Made by a program: the position numbers and the translations under genes
Notes under the pieces: model-generated
Database searches by the model: none
What the model was told of the DNA's origin: nothing
What the model saw: the letters and a program-made list of their open reading frames with translations, nothing else
NCBI RefSeq assembly: GCF_002858765.1
Contig: NZ_PJRP01000011.1
Location: 124,001-188,000 of the forward strand
Direction: 5' to 3'
From: Cupriavidus pauculus
GTDB lineage: Bacteria; Pseudomonadota; Gammaproteobacteria; Burkholderiales; Burkholderiaceae
Length of the DNA: 64,000 nt
In this document: one piece after another, positions 1-8,456 of the stretch
Layout of the letters: the number at the start of each line of letters is the position of its first letter
Position numbering within the stretch: the stretch's first letter is position 1

Positions 1-3000
1 TCGCCAATCAGGGGACGATCACCGCGCGCGGCGACGCAAGCCTCCGTGCGCAATCCATCGACAACGACAACGGCAGCCTGACGGCCAGCGGCGCGCTGCG
101 GATGGCCAGCACGGGATCGACGAGCAACCGAGACGGTGCCATTTCCGCATCTGCAGTGACGCTGAACGCTGCGTCGCTGGACAACGCGGGCGGCTGGGTC
201 GATGGCGATCGCGTCAGCGTGACCACCACGGGGGACTTGTCCAACCAGGGTGGCACGATCAAGCAGTACGGCCAGGATGACACGGCAATCTCCGCAGGCG
301 GCAAGCTCGACAACACGCGCGGCACCATCGCCGCAAACGGTGCCAGCCTGACCGTCGACGCCGGGTCGATCGTCAACGACGGCGGCCAGATTTCCCATGC
401 CGGCACGGGCAGCTTGTCCGTGGCAAGCCAGGGGGTGCTCACCAACGCCGGCGGCGCCATCCAGACCAACGGCGACCTCCAGGCGCAGGCCAGGACGCTG
501 GACAACAGCCTTGGCGTGCTGACCGCCCAGGGCAAGGCGACTGCCATCGCGAGTGGCAACCTGTCGAACCGACAAGGCAGCGTCTACGGAAGCACGGGCC
601 TCTCGCTGGCCAGTGGTGGCACTGTGGACAACACCAGCGGCTCGGCGCAGACCACCGGTGACCTGGCCGTTTCGGCGACGGGGGCCGTGCTGAACCAGGC
701 CGGCACATTGGCGGCAAACGGCGCGCATGGCACCACAACGGTCTCAGCGACGAGCGTCGACAACACGCAGGGCGCGCTGGTCAATGCGGGCGACGGTGCG
801 ACCGTGGTCACGGCGACCAACGCGGTGACCAACACCGCCGGCAGGATGGGCGGCAACGGCGACGTCAGCATCGCCGCGCAGACGCTCGCCAACAATGCGA
901 ATGGCACCGCAGGCGGGCAGGTGGTTGCCGGGGGCGCGCTGGACCTGAAGGTGAAGTCGCAACTCGACAACCGTGGCGGCACGCTGTACGGCCAGCGCCT
1001 GACGCTCGACCAGACCGGCGCAGCACTCAACAACGCCGGCGGCCAGGTGATGGGCGGCACCGACGTCAAACTCAACGTGCAGTCCCTGGCCAACCAGGCA
1101 GGCGCGGTCAAGGCGAACCAGGACGTTGCCGTGTCGGGCGCGATGTCCGGCAGCGGGACGATGATCGCCGGACGCGACCTGACACTCAACGTGGCGGGGG
1201 ATTACACCAACGACGCGTCGAACCTGCTTCGTGCGAACGGCAAGATGCAGCTGTCGGCCAGCGGGACGCTCACCAACACCGGCACGCTCGCCACGGCGGG
1301 CGCACTGACGGTGTCGGGCGCCAATGTGGTGAACGACGCAACGGCGGATATCAATGCGTCGAACACCACCGTCACGGCTGGCAACCTTGTGTCGAACGCC
1401 GGCCGCATCGAGGGCAACACGGTGCAGCTCAACAGCCCGACGATGGTAAACACGGGTACGGTGATCGGCAACAACGTGCAGGTACAAGGTTCCGATATCG
1501 TCAACAACGGACCCTCGGCCCTCATGGCGGCCGTGCAAAACCTGAACCTCTACGCCGGCAACTCGGTGCAGAACCTGGATGGGGCAACGCTCTACAGCGC
1601 AGGCAACCTGCAGATCGCCCGCGATGGCACGCGCGACCCCAACACCGGCCTGCTCGCCAATCAGACCAACGCGCTGATCAATCGCTCGGCAACGATCGAG
1701 GCAGACGGCGACATCGACATCGCGGCCAACCAGGTCAGCAACACGCGCACGAGCATCGTGACCACGGCCGGCACCCCGGTGCAGACGGCGGTCAAGACGC
1801 TCACACTCTGGCAAGGCGGACTTCCCGGTACCGAACTGAACTATCACGGCAGCATCACCTTCCCTGGGTGGAACTGGGCGACTGGCAGCGCGCCGATCAG
1901 CACGCCGCAAACCAACGCCTTGCGGGCGCCGGTCACCGTGACAGTGGACAAGTCGACGGTGACAAACCTGAACCCCGCCAGCCAGACGCTGTCCTTTACG
2001 CAGTCTCCGGTCGAGGAGTATGGCTCCATATTTCAGGGTCCAAACTGCGACATCGATACGTCGATCTGCACGCGCCCGATTGCAACCCGGCCAACGCAGT
2101 ACTACCAGTCCATCACGGACAACGGATCCACCTACAGCATCACCTTCTGGCCGGACTGGGACCCGAACATCCATATCCGGCCCGATGAAGTCCGTCAGGC
2201 GAACTTCGGCACCGACTTCAACGAGATCTCCCGCACGACCGTCACCTATACAGCGACCGACCAGCTCGTGAGCGCGTCCGATGCGGCCAGGATCCAGGCG
2301 AGCGGCAACATCCGCATCAACAGCAACGGCGGAAATATCCTGAACCAGTCCTCGACCATGGCCGCGGGCGGCAATCTCGTGCGGGTGGCTGCCAATGGCA
2401 CGATCCAGGATGTGGGTACGGTGCTAAAGCAGACCGTGACCACACAGGACACCTCCACCTTCTACTGGCACCAGCGTACCGGCAACAGCCAGAGAACGGA
2501 GGTCGTGGCCTATCCGAGCGCACCGCAGGCGCCAACCACGGTGGCGGCGCTGCCGGCCGTTGCGACAGCCAATCAGGCGGTGCAGACCACGGCACAGAAT
2601 GTGACCGTCGCGTCGGTGAATACCGTCGGTGCGGCCGTGACCGGCAGCAGCGTTTCGGGGGGTAGCGCCAGCGGCACCCAACTGGCCAATGAAGCGGGCA
2701 ACGCCGGTGGGGCCGCCGCCGTCAATGCGAACGGAGGCGGCGCGGTTGCGGGTGCGGTGCAGACGCTGGGCACGGGCAAGGGCGGCATTCCCAATCTGAA
2801 ACTGCCCACCAACGGCCTGTACCAGTTCCGCACCGCGCCGGGCGATACGTACCTCGTCGCCACCGATCCGCGCTTTACGCAGTACGGTAATTTCATCTCC
2901 AGCGATTACATGCTCGGCGCGCTGGGCCTGGATCCGCAGAAGACACAGAAGCGGCTGGGCGACGGCTTCTACGAGGAAAAGCTGGTTCGCGACCAGATCA

Positions 3001-6000
3001 CGCAGTTGACGGGCAAGACGTTCCTGACCGGCCACACCGATCAGCTGGAGGAATACAAGGCGCTGATGAACAACGGCGTCGCCTATGCCAAGACCTTCGA
3101 CCTGACCCCCGGCGTTGGCCTGACCGATGAGCAGATGCGCCAGCTCACGACCGACATGGTCTGGATGGTGTCCCAGGACGTGACGCTGCCCGATGGCACC
3201 ACGCAATCGGTGCTGGTGCCGAAGGTGTATCTGGCGCAAGGCAATGGCGTGGACCTGAACGCCACGGGCGCGCTGGTTGCCGGCAATACCGTCGCGATCA
3301 ATGCCGCTGGCACCGTGGAGAACAGTGGCTCGATCGTTGGCGACATCGCCACGCAGGTGGTGGGTGGCAACATTGTCAACCAGGGTGCCATTGGCGGGAC
3401 CGGCACGACCGTCGTGAGCGCCACCCAGGATGTGCGCAACCTCGGTGGCCGCATCGGTGGCAAGGACGTGGTGGTGGCGGCTGGCCGCGACATCGTCAAC
3501 GAGTCGCAGACGATCACGAACACCACGACCCTCGCGAACGGCAACAGTGCCAGCGCCACCGGCATTGGCGCGGTGGCATCGATTTCGGGGTCGAACAACG
3601 TGGCCCTGCTGGCCGGGCGCGACATCAACATGGCAGGGGGCACCGTCAATGCCGGCAACAATGCCCTGCTGGCCGCAGGCCGGGATATGAACATCGGCAC
3701 TACAACGCTGGGCACCACGCAGGATGCAACGGCGCACGGCGGCCAGGACTATCTGCGGGACCGGACGGTCATCAACCAGGGCAGCACCGTGCAAGCCGGC
3801 GGTAGCGTGACGGCCGTGGCCGGGCGAGACGCCACGCTGACCGCTTCCACGATCGATGCGGGCGCAGACGCCGCACTGGTTGCGGGTCGCAACACCACGG
3901 TGACGGCGGCAATGGACTCGCGCACGCAAGAGGCAGGCGCATTCAGCAACAAGGCGTCGCAGTTCACGCAGTCGTCGTATGACGAAGGATCCCGTGGCTC
4001 GACGGTCCAGGCTGGCAACAATGTCACGCTGGGCGCGGGGCAGGCGGCGGCTGTGGGCCAGATCCTGCAGGCCAATGGCATCGCCCCGGCCGCGGTCGAC
4101 GGTAACACCACCGGCAACGTGGCCGTGCTCGGCTCCGCCGTCAGTACGGGCAGCGCGACGACCGACGGCGGCACGGTCAAGCTGGTGGCCACTGGTGACG
4201 TCACCGTTGGGGCGGTCACCGAGCAGCACAACGCCCAGAGCTGGTCGCATACGGAAAGCTCGGGCTTCCTGTCCAAGACCGAAACGACGACGACCTCCAG
4301 TTCACGGGAAACCGTGGCGGTTGGCTCGGTGGTGTCCGGCGACACCATCGTCGGCAGCGCCGGCCGCGACATGACGATCAGCGGCTCGACCGTGGCGGCA
4401 ACGCAGGACGTGTCACTGGAAGCCGGCCGGAACCTGACGATCACCACGGCCGAAAGCACCAGCGAGAGTCAAAGCTATTCGCACACGAAATCCACGGGCT
4501 TCGGCGCCACGGGTGGTGGCCTCTCATATGGCATGCGCGACCAGAAGGACACCGTCAACGACAGTTCGGTCACACAGACCGGCAGCCTGGTGGGCAGTAC
4601 GGACGGCAATGTCAGCCTGAAGGCCGGCAGCACGTTGCACGTAACGGGCAGCCAGGTCATTGCCGCCAAGGATCTGACGGGTATCGGTGCCGACGTGATC
4701 ATCGACGCGGCAAAGGGAAGTGAGCACCACGACGAAACCCACGAGATCAAACAGACCGGTTTTACGCTTGGCGTGAGCGGCGGTGCTATTGGCTCGGCGA
4801 TCAATGCGGGACAGAAGGTCAGCTCGGCGACGAAGAGCCAGGACGGCCGTGCGTCGGCGCTCTGGGGTATCGCGGCTGGGCGAGACGCGTATGACGCGGC
4901 GATGGGTGCCGGCGACGCTATGAAGAGCCTGGCCGATGGCAAAGGTCCGGCAGGAACCGCGCTGACGTTGTCCTTTGGCACCAGCAAGAGCAAGAGCACA
5001 TTTGAGCAGGACAGCACCACGCACACGGGTTCGAATCTGCAGGCTGGGGGCACCGCGACTTTCATCGCCACGGGCGTGGATGCCGACGGCAACAAGACGG
5101 CCGGCAACCTGGACATCATCGGCTCCGATATCTCCGCCGCGAAGGTGGGGCTGGGGGCCAAGGGTGACGTCAATATCGTCTCGGCCACGGACACGTACGA
5201 GAACCACAGCACGAACAAGTCCAGCAGTGGCAGTATCGGTGTGTCATATGGCGCACAAGGCTTTGGCGTGTCGGTGTCGGGGTCTACCAGCAAGGGCAAC
5301 GGTGACACCACGGGCACCACGCAGGTGAACAGCCACGTGTCAGGCAGCGAATCGGTATCGATCGTGTCCGGCAATGACACCAACATTCTGGGTGGGGTGG
5401 TCAGCGGCGGCAAGGTAACGGCCGACGTGGGCGGCAACCTGAACCTGGCCAGCCGCCAGGACACCGAGGAAAGCCACGCGCGCCAGCAGAGCGTGGGTGG
5501 CGGCCTGAGCTGGAGCCAGGGCGGCGGCGTGAGCGGATCGTTCTCGGCGACGAAGGGCAAGGGCGACAGCAGCTACGCCAACGTGACCGAGCAATCGGGC
5601 ATTCTGGCGGGCGACGGCGGCTTCGATATCAAGGTCAAGGGCAACACGGACCTGAAGGGCGCCATCATTGCCAGCACGGCCCCCGAGGACAAGAACAAGC
5701 TGACCACAGCGACGCTGAGCTGGAGCGACATCGAGAACAAGTCGGACTACAGCGCAACGTCGATGGGGCTGAGCGGCGGGTTCACATTCGGCCCGAAGGT
5801 CGAGGACAAAAATTCTGGCCAGACCTCAGGCAAGAACACCGGCGGCGTGAGCCCGATGATCCCGCAGCACGAAAGCGGCAGTCAGCGCGGCGTGGCGCAG
5901 TCGGGTATCGCAGGCGGCACGATCACAATTACCGACCAGGCCAACCAGACGCAAGACGTGGCGACGCTGAACCGGGACACGTCGAACACCAACACGACGG

Positions 6001-7175
6001 TGGGCAAGGGCCCGGACCTCAGCAACGTGCTGGGCAAGCAGGCCGACATGATGGCGGCGGCGCAGGCGGCTGGGGAGGCGGTGGCGAAGACGGTGGGGGA
6101 TATTGCGGGGAGTAAGGAGAAGGCTGCGAAAGATGCCTTGAAGGCTGCCAACGACGCTTACGGCAAGGACCCGAGCGATGCCAACCGTGCGGCGGTTGCC
6201 GAGGCGCAGGCCGATGTCGAAGGCTGGAAGGAGGGTGGCGAATATCGCGCGGCATTGCACGCGGCTGGTGGGGCGATGATCGCTGGACTGGGCGGTGGCA
6301 GTGCGATTGCGGGCGCGGTGGGGGCGGGTATGTCGTCTCTGGCTGCGGACAAGCTTGCATCCCTCGGCAAATCGGTCGCCGACGGCGTCGATAGCGGCAG
6401 CAAGAACTTGGACGAGGCCATCGGCAATCTGGCAGCGAATCTTGTGGCTGGAGGTATTGGTGCTGCGGTGGGTGGTGGGTCAGGGGCGGCGACCGGCGCA
6501 AATGCGGATCGGTTTAATCGGCAGTTGCATCCTGACGAGCGGAAGTGGGCGAAGGATAATGCAAAGGAATTTGCGGACTATTACGAAAAGTCTACGGGCA
6601 AGACGCTCACGGTAGAGCAAGCGGAAAACATGCTGTTGGGCAACGGCTACAGGCTAGTAGACGCAGCAGCAAGTAAAGGCCCTGGCGGGGACAAGTACGC
6701 TGTGGCCTACATTAGCCAGAACGGAGGAAGTTTGTTCTCAACGTCTGACGATTACTACAAGCCATTTTTAAGTGGGGGCAAGGGTGGTCAACTCACACCT
6801 GAGCAAGCTGCCCTGCCGGGGGCAAAGCCAGCAATTGAGCCAGACTATGTTAGTGCTAATCGGTCTGGTGCTGGCTTGGCTGCAAACGCAACCTTGAACC
6901 TACATAATGGTCAGCCATATTTTGGCGGTGGCGGGAGTGTTCCAATTGCGCCGTCCGGCAGTTTCGTGTGGGGCTTCATATTCAACAAGCAAGGCGACCT
7001 CGCTGCCGCTACTGATTCTTTCCTGGATGGAGCTTCGTACGTAGCCGGGGGATGTTGGGGACTTTGCTTTAACATTAATAAAGCCATCGGCGGTAGTTAT
7101 GCTTTGGAGATCGGTTTCGGGTCGGCGGGAATTGCCGCAGGAACCGGTGTAAGTAAGCCAGTAGGTAAGAAATAA
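1..7175 (+). CDS. CdiA/BcpA-like filamentous hemagglutinin exoprotein (5' partial)
   Basis: Secreted TpsA-type beta-helical exoprotein, probably the toxin-carrying stick of a contact-dependent inhibition system. The frame is open from base 3, so the N-terminus with its TPS secretion domain lies left of the window. About 2,390 residues are visible. Bases 1-1750 encode degenerate ~20-residue repeats of the type LDNxxGxLxAxG. Bases 1770-2700 are non-repetitive. Bases 2790-3235 match a conserved block preceding hemagglutinin repeats (TDPRFTQY, SSDYMLGALGLDP, KRLGDGFYE). Bases 3240-5800 carry FHA-type hemagglutinin repeats. An alanine/glycine-rich helical stretch follows, then the pre-toxin motif DRFNRQLHPDE at about 6507-6540. 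The last ~210 residues are an unrecognised, presumably variable, C-terminal effector domain with lower GC. One base separates its stop from the next gene, and the cognate transporter lies 1.3 kb downstream. The VENN motif of enterobacterial CdiA is not seen. Toxin activity is inferred from family and layout only. Confidence 0.9.
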   Translation, partial: ANQGTITARGDASLRAQSIDNDNGSLTASGALRMASTGSTSNRDGAISASAVTLNAASLDNAGGWVDGDRVSVTTTGDLSNQGGTIKQYGQDDTAISAGGKLDNTRGTIAANGASLTVDAGSIVNDGGQISHAGTGSLSVASQGVLTNAGGAIQTNGDLQAQARTLDNSLGVLTAQGKATAIASGNLSNRQGSVYGSTGLSLASGGTVDNTSGSAQTTGDLAVSATGAVLNQAGTLAANGAHGTTTVSATSVDNTQGALVNAGDGATVVTATNAVTNTAGRMGGNGDVSIAAQTLANNANGTAGGQVVAGGALDLKVKSQLDNRGGTLYGQRLTLDQTGAALNNAGGQVMGGTDVKLNVQSLANQAGAVKANQDVAVSGAMSGSGTMIAGRDLTLNVAGDYTNDASNLLRANGKMQLSASGTLTNTGTLATAGALTVSGANVVNDATADINASNTTVTAGNLVSNAGRIEGNTVQLNSPTMVNTGTVIGNNVQVQGSDIVNNGPSALMAAVQNLNLYAGNSVQNLDGATLYSAGNLQIARDGTRDPNTGLLANQTNALINRSATIEADGDIDIAANQVSNTRTSIVTTAGTPVQTAVKTLTLWQGGLPGTELNYHGSITFPGWNWATGSAPISTPQTNALRAPVTVTVDKSTVTNLNPASQTLSFTQSPVEEYGSIFQGPNCDIDTSICTRPIATRPTQYYQSITDNGSTYSITFWPDWDPNIHIRPDEVRQANFGTDFNEISRTTVTYTATDQLVSASDAARIQASGNIRINSNGGNILNQSSTMAAGGNLVRVAANGTIQDVGTVLKQTVTTQDTSTFYWHQRTGNSQRTEVVAYPSAPQAPTTVAALPAVATANQAVQTTAQNVTVASVNTVGAAVTGSSVSGGSASGTQLANEAGNAGGAAAVNANGGGAVAGAVQTLGTGKGGIPNLKLPTNGLYQFRTAPGDTYLVATDPRFTQYGNFISSDYMLGALGLDPQKTQKRLGDGFYEEKLVRDQITQLTGKTFLTGHTDQLEEYKALMNNGVAYAKTFDLTPGVGLTDEQMRQLTTDMVWMVSQDVTLPDGTTQSVLVPKVYLAQGNGVDLNATGALVAGNTVAINAAGTVENSGSIVGDIATQVVGGNIVNQGAIGGTGTTVVSATQDVRNLGGRIGGKDVVVAAGRDIVNESQTITNTTTLANGNSASATGIGAVASISGSNNVALLAGRDINMAGGTVNAGNNALLAAGRDMNIGTTTLGTTQDATAHGGQDYLRDRTVINQGSTVQAGGSVTAVAGRDATLTASTIDAGADAALVAGRNTTVTAAMDSRTQEAGAFSNKASQFTQSSYDEGSRGSTVQAGNNVTLGAGQAAAVGQILQANGIAPAAVDGNTTGNVAVLGSAVSTGSATTDGGTVKLVATGDVTVGAVTEQHNAQSWSHTESSGFLSKTETTTTSSSRETVAVGSVVSGDTIVGSAGRDMTISGSTVAATQDVSLEAGRNLTITTAESTSESQSYSHTKSTGFGATGGGLSYGMRDQKDTVNDSSVTQTGSLVGSTDGNVSLKAGSTLHVTGSQVIAAKDLTGIGADVIIDAAKGSEHHDETHEIKQTGFTLGVSGGAIGSAINAGQKVSSATKSQDGRASALWGIAAGRDAYDAAMGAGDAMKSLADGKGPAGTALTLSFGTSKSKSTFEQDSTTHTGSNLQAGGTATFIATGVDADGNKTAGNLDIIGSDISAAKVGLGAKGDVNIVSATDTYENHSTNKSSSGSIGVSYGAQGFGVSVSGSTSKGNGDTTGTTQVNSHVSGSESVSIVSGNDTNILGGVVSGGKVTADVGGNLNLASRQDTEESHARQQSVGGGLSWSQGGGVSGSFSATKGKGDSSYANVTEQSGILAGDGGFDIKVKGNTDLKGAIIASTAPEDKNKLTTATLSWSDIENKSDYSATSMGLSGGFTFGPKVEDKNSGQTSGKNTGGVSPMIPQHESGSQRGVAQSGIAGGTITITDQANQTQDVATLNRDTSNTNTTVGKGPDLSNVLGKQADMMAAAQAAGEAVAKTVGDIAGSKEKAAKDALKAANDAYGKDPSDANRAAVAEAQADVEGWKEGGEYRAALHAAGGAMIAGLGGGSAIAGAVGAGMSSLAADKLASLGKSVADGVDSGSKNLDEAIGNLAANLVAGGIGAAVGGGSGAATGANADRFNRQLHPDERKWAKDNAKEFADYYEKSTGKTLTVEQAENMLLGNGYRLVDAAASKGPGGDKYAVAYISQNGGSLFSTSDDYYKPFLSGGKGGQLTPEQAALPGAKPAIEPDYVSANRSGAGLAANATLNLHNGQPYFGGGGSVPIAPSGSFVWGFIFNKQGDLAAATDSFLDGASYVAGGCWGLCFNINKAIGGSYALEIGFGSAGIAAGTGVSKPVGKK
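6507..6532 (+). repeat. Exact 26-bp direct repeat, copy 1 (pre-toxin seam)
   Basis: This 26-nt stretch, which encodes the DRFNRQLHP pre-toxin motif of the exoprotein, recurs exactly at 8293-8318. Sequence immediately around both copies also encodes similar protein (GGIGAA upstream, E-E/D-E downstream). It marks the junction where the constant part of the exoprotein ends and the variable C-terminal module begins. Confidence 0.9.
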
Positions 7176-7176
7176 A

Positions 7177-7608
7177 ATGAAAAGCAATTTAAGAATATAT
7201 CTCTCGTTGATCTTTGTTGTAACCATAGGAGCGTTAATTGGCTATTCGTGCCAATCAGGACCATCCCTGAGGGAGATACGGGAGGCTCGGAAGATGCTGA
7301 GAGAAGATATGGATGTAATTCGTCAAGAATCCGCGCAGATCAGCGACTTCGACGACGATAGGAAGACGAAGATCGGAAGCGCGATGCTCGCAATTACTAT
7401 TTCGCCAGCATCATGGTCTCCAGCTTTGATCGTGAAATATAAACAAATATTGAATTCTCTGGGGTGGTCAGCCGGGAATGTGAGCGATGGGGATGCTTTT
7501 TTTTGCAAGGGCGGCGCGTCGGCACTAATCAAGCGTTATCGATATGGAGAAAATGGATATCTATACATGAAATATCCATCGGATCCACGGGCGGCATGTG
7601 GAAAGTAG
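7177..7608 (+). CDS. Putative CDI immunity or accessory (BcpO-like) protein
   Basis: A 143-residue protein starting one base after the exoprotein stop, so almost certainly translated with it. Residues 5-23 form a hydrophobic segment followed by Cys25 (context IGYSC, a poor lipobox), so it is probably membrane-anchored or exported. The rest is mixed alpha/beta with a charged region at residues 30-60 and two further Cys residues. GC content is visibly lower than in flanking genes, as is usual for exchangeable toxin-immunity cassettes. Burkholderia CDI loci run A, I, O, B, where I is the immunity protein and O a small lipoprotein, and this position fits either. I recognise no domain. Real coding sequence is likely from position, start spacing and composition. 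Confidence 0.65.
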   Translation: MKSNLRIYLSLIFVVTIGALIGYSCQSGPSLREIREARKMLREDMDVIRQESAQISDFDDDRKTKIGSAMLAITISPASWSPALIVKYKQILNSLGWSAGNVSDGDAFFCKGGASALIKRYRYGENGYLYMKYPSDPRAACGK

Positions 7609-7973
7609 ATGGCTGGTCTGCGTGACGTCGGCTCATGCGACTTGCAATTCAAAATGCTTGGAGGTGCCGGTGGGGAATTGAAGAGCGCATTCAAAAATGT
7701 CCGCTACGGTAAAAAAACAGCGTGGGATATGCTGCGGCCATAGGTGGTCTCGCGGGTGCCGCCGGATATCTTGCAGGTGCAGGTTTGACACAAGGGGTCG
7801 CACAAGTAGCTCGCCCCATAGTCTTTCCCCGACAAATTGACCCGAAAGTTCCCACCATACTTCAAGGAGTTCGCAATCCTCTACCCGGTATGGCCGGGGC
7901 CACAAGAGGGGCAATTGTCCAGGGGGGCGTATCGTTCGTGCCCAGCTATGAAAATAAACCTGGTAAGAATTGA
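7609..7973 (+). pseudogene. Displaced exoprotein C-terminal fragment, frameshifted
   Basis: From 7609 the frame reads a hemagglutinin-type tail (MLGGAGGELKSAFKNVRYGK). At an A7 tract (7711-7717) it must shift frame to continue into a glycine/alanine-rich stretch (VGYAAAIGGLAGAAGYLAGAG) and a ~50-residue end stopping at 7973. Adding one A or removing two restores one continuous frame, so this looks like the tail of another CdiA-type protein with no secretion part. No independent start or ribosome binding site is evident. It is best read as an orphan toxin module left behind by C-terminal exchange. A GTG at 7722 could start the downstream half alone, which I think less likely. Confidence 0.6.
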
Positions 7974-7995
7974 AAGGGACGACGGAAATTATCTT

Positions 7996-8214
7996 ATGAA
8001 CCTTAGCAAGAAGCTTGATGCCATCGTTCTTGCCCCCAACGGAATTGGGGCAATCTCCCGTATAGGTGGAGTAGCGATTGTCTACCTCATAGTTCGCTTT
8101 CTGCCGGAGATCTTTGAGTTCCTGTCCAGATATACGGGACTTACGCCACTCTCGGCAGAAAATATTGCTCGCAATTCGAATGTCGCGAGCATATTCTCGG
8201 AATTCTATGCCTGA
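7996..8214 (+). CDS. Small membrane protein, putative orphan immunity
   Basis: A 72-residue protein with one clear membrane segment (about residues 18-38, IGAISRIGGVAIVYLIVRFL), starting 22 bases after the end of the orphan exoprotein tail. Its AT-richer composition matches the toxin cassette region. The pairing of a displaced C-terminal tail with a small following ORF repeats the layout of the main toxin/immunity pair, so a cognate immunity role for the orphan module is the simplest guess. An earlier in-frame ATG at 7948 would overlap the preceding fragment. The start at 7996 is preceded by a purine-rich GAAAGGGA at a rather long spacing. No family is recognised. Confidence 0.5.
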   Translation: MNLSKKLDAIVLAPNGIGAISRIGGVAIVYLIVRFLPEIFEFLSRYTGLTPLSAENIARNSNVASIFSEFYA

Positions 8215-8247
8215 CCATCATTGTGGACGCCATTTATGCGGTTGTCA

Positions 8248-8367
8248 GGTGGCATAGGCGCAGCCGCGAGTGATGGTGAGAGATGTTCCGCAGATCGGTT
8301 TAATCGGCAGTTGCATCCGGAAGAGCTGCTTTGCACTGGAGACGAAGCGGTCGAGTCGCCCTTTTGA
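8248..8367 (+). pseudogene. Second pre-toxin remnant of a CdiA-like exoprotein
   Basis: An in-frame piece encoding GGIGAAAS then ADRFNRQLHPEE, ending in a stop at 8365-8367. It copies the pre-toxin region of the main exoprotein (bases ~6450-6540) but is only about 40 codons long and has no start signal. It overlaps the leader region of the transporter gene downstream. This is a scar of a former C-terminal module, not a functional gene. Confidence 0.7.
8293..8318 (+). repeat. Exact 26-bp direct repeat, copy 2
   Basis: Identical to 6507-6532 and in the same orientation. The two copies bracket 1,760 bases that hold the current C-terminal domain, its neighbour gene, the orphan tail and the orphan small membrane protein. 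Homologous exchange between copies would delete this cassette and leave the exoprotein fused to the short end after 8318. Confidence 0.9.
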
Positions 8368-8456
8368 CCGAATCGGCTAACACGGACCGGGTTAGCCGCG
8401 ACACCACTATTAACACACTCGTCAGGCGGGCATCCCGCCTGACCCCTGTCACGCCG

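Noticed and set aside
744-4250. Long minus-strand open frames (476 and 608 codons) opposite the exoprotein gene
   Set aside because: They are antisense to a clearly coding repeat protein, have repeat-driven composition and no ribosome sites; high GC makes such frames common.
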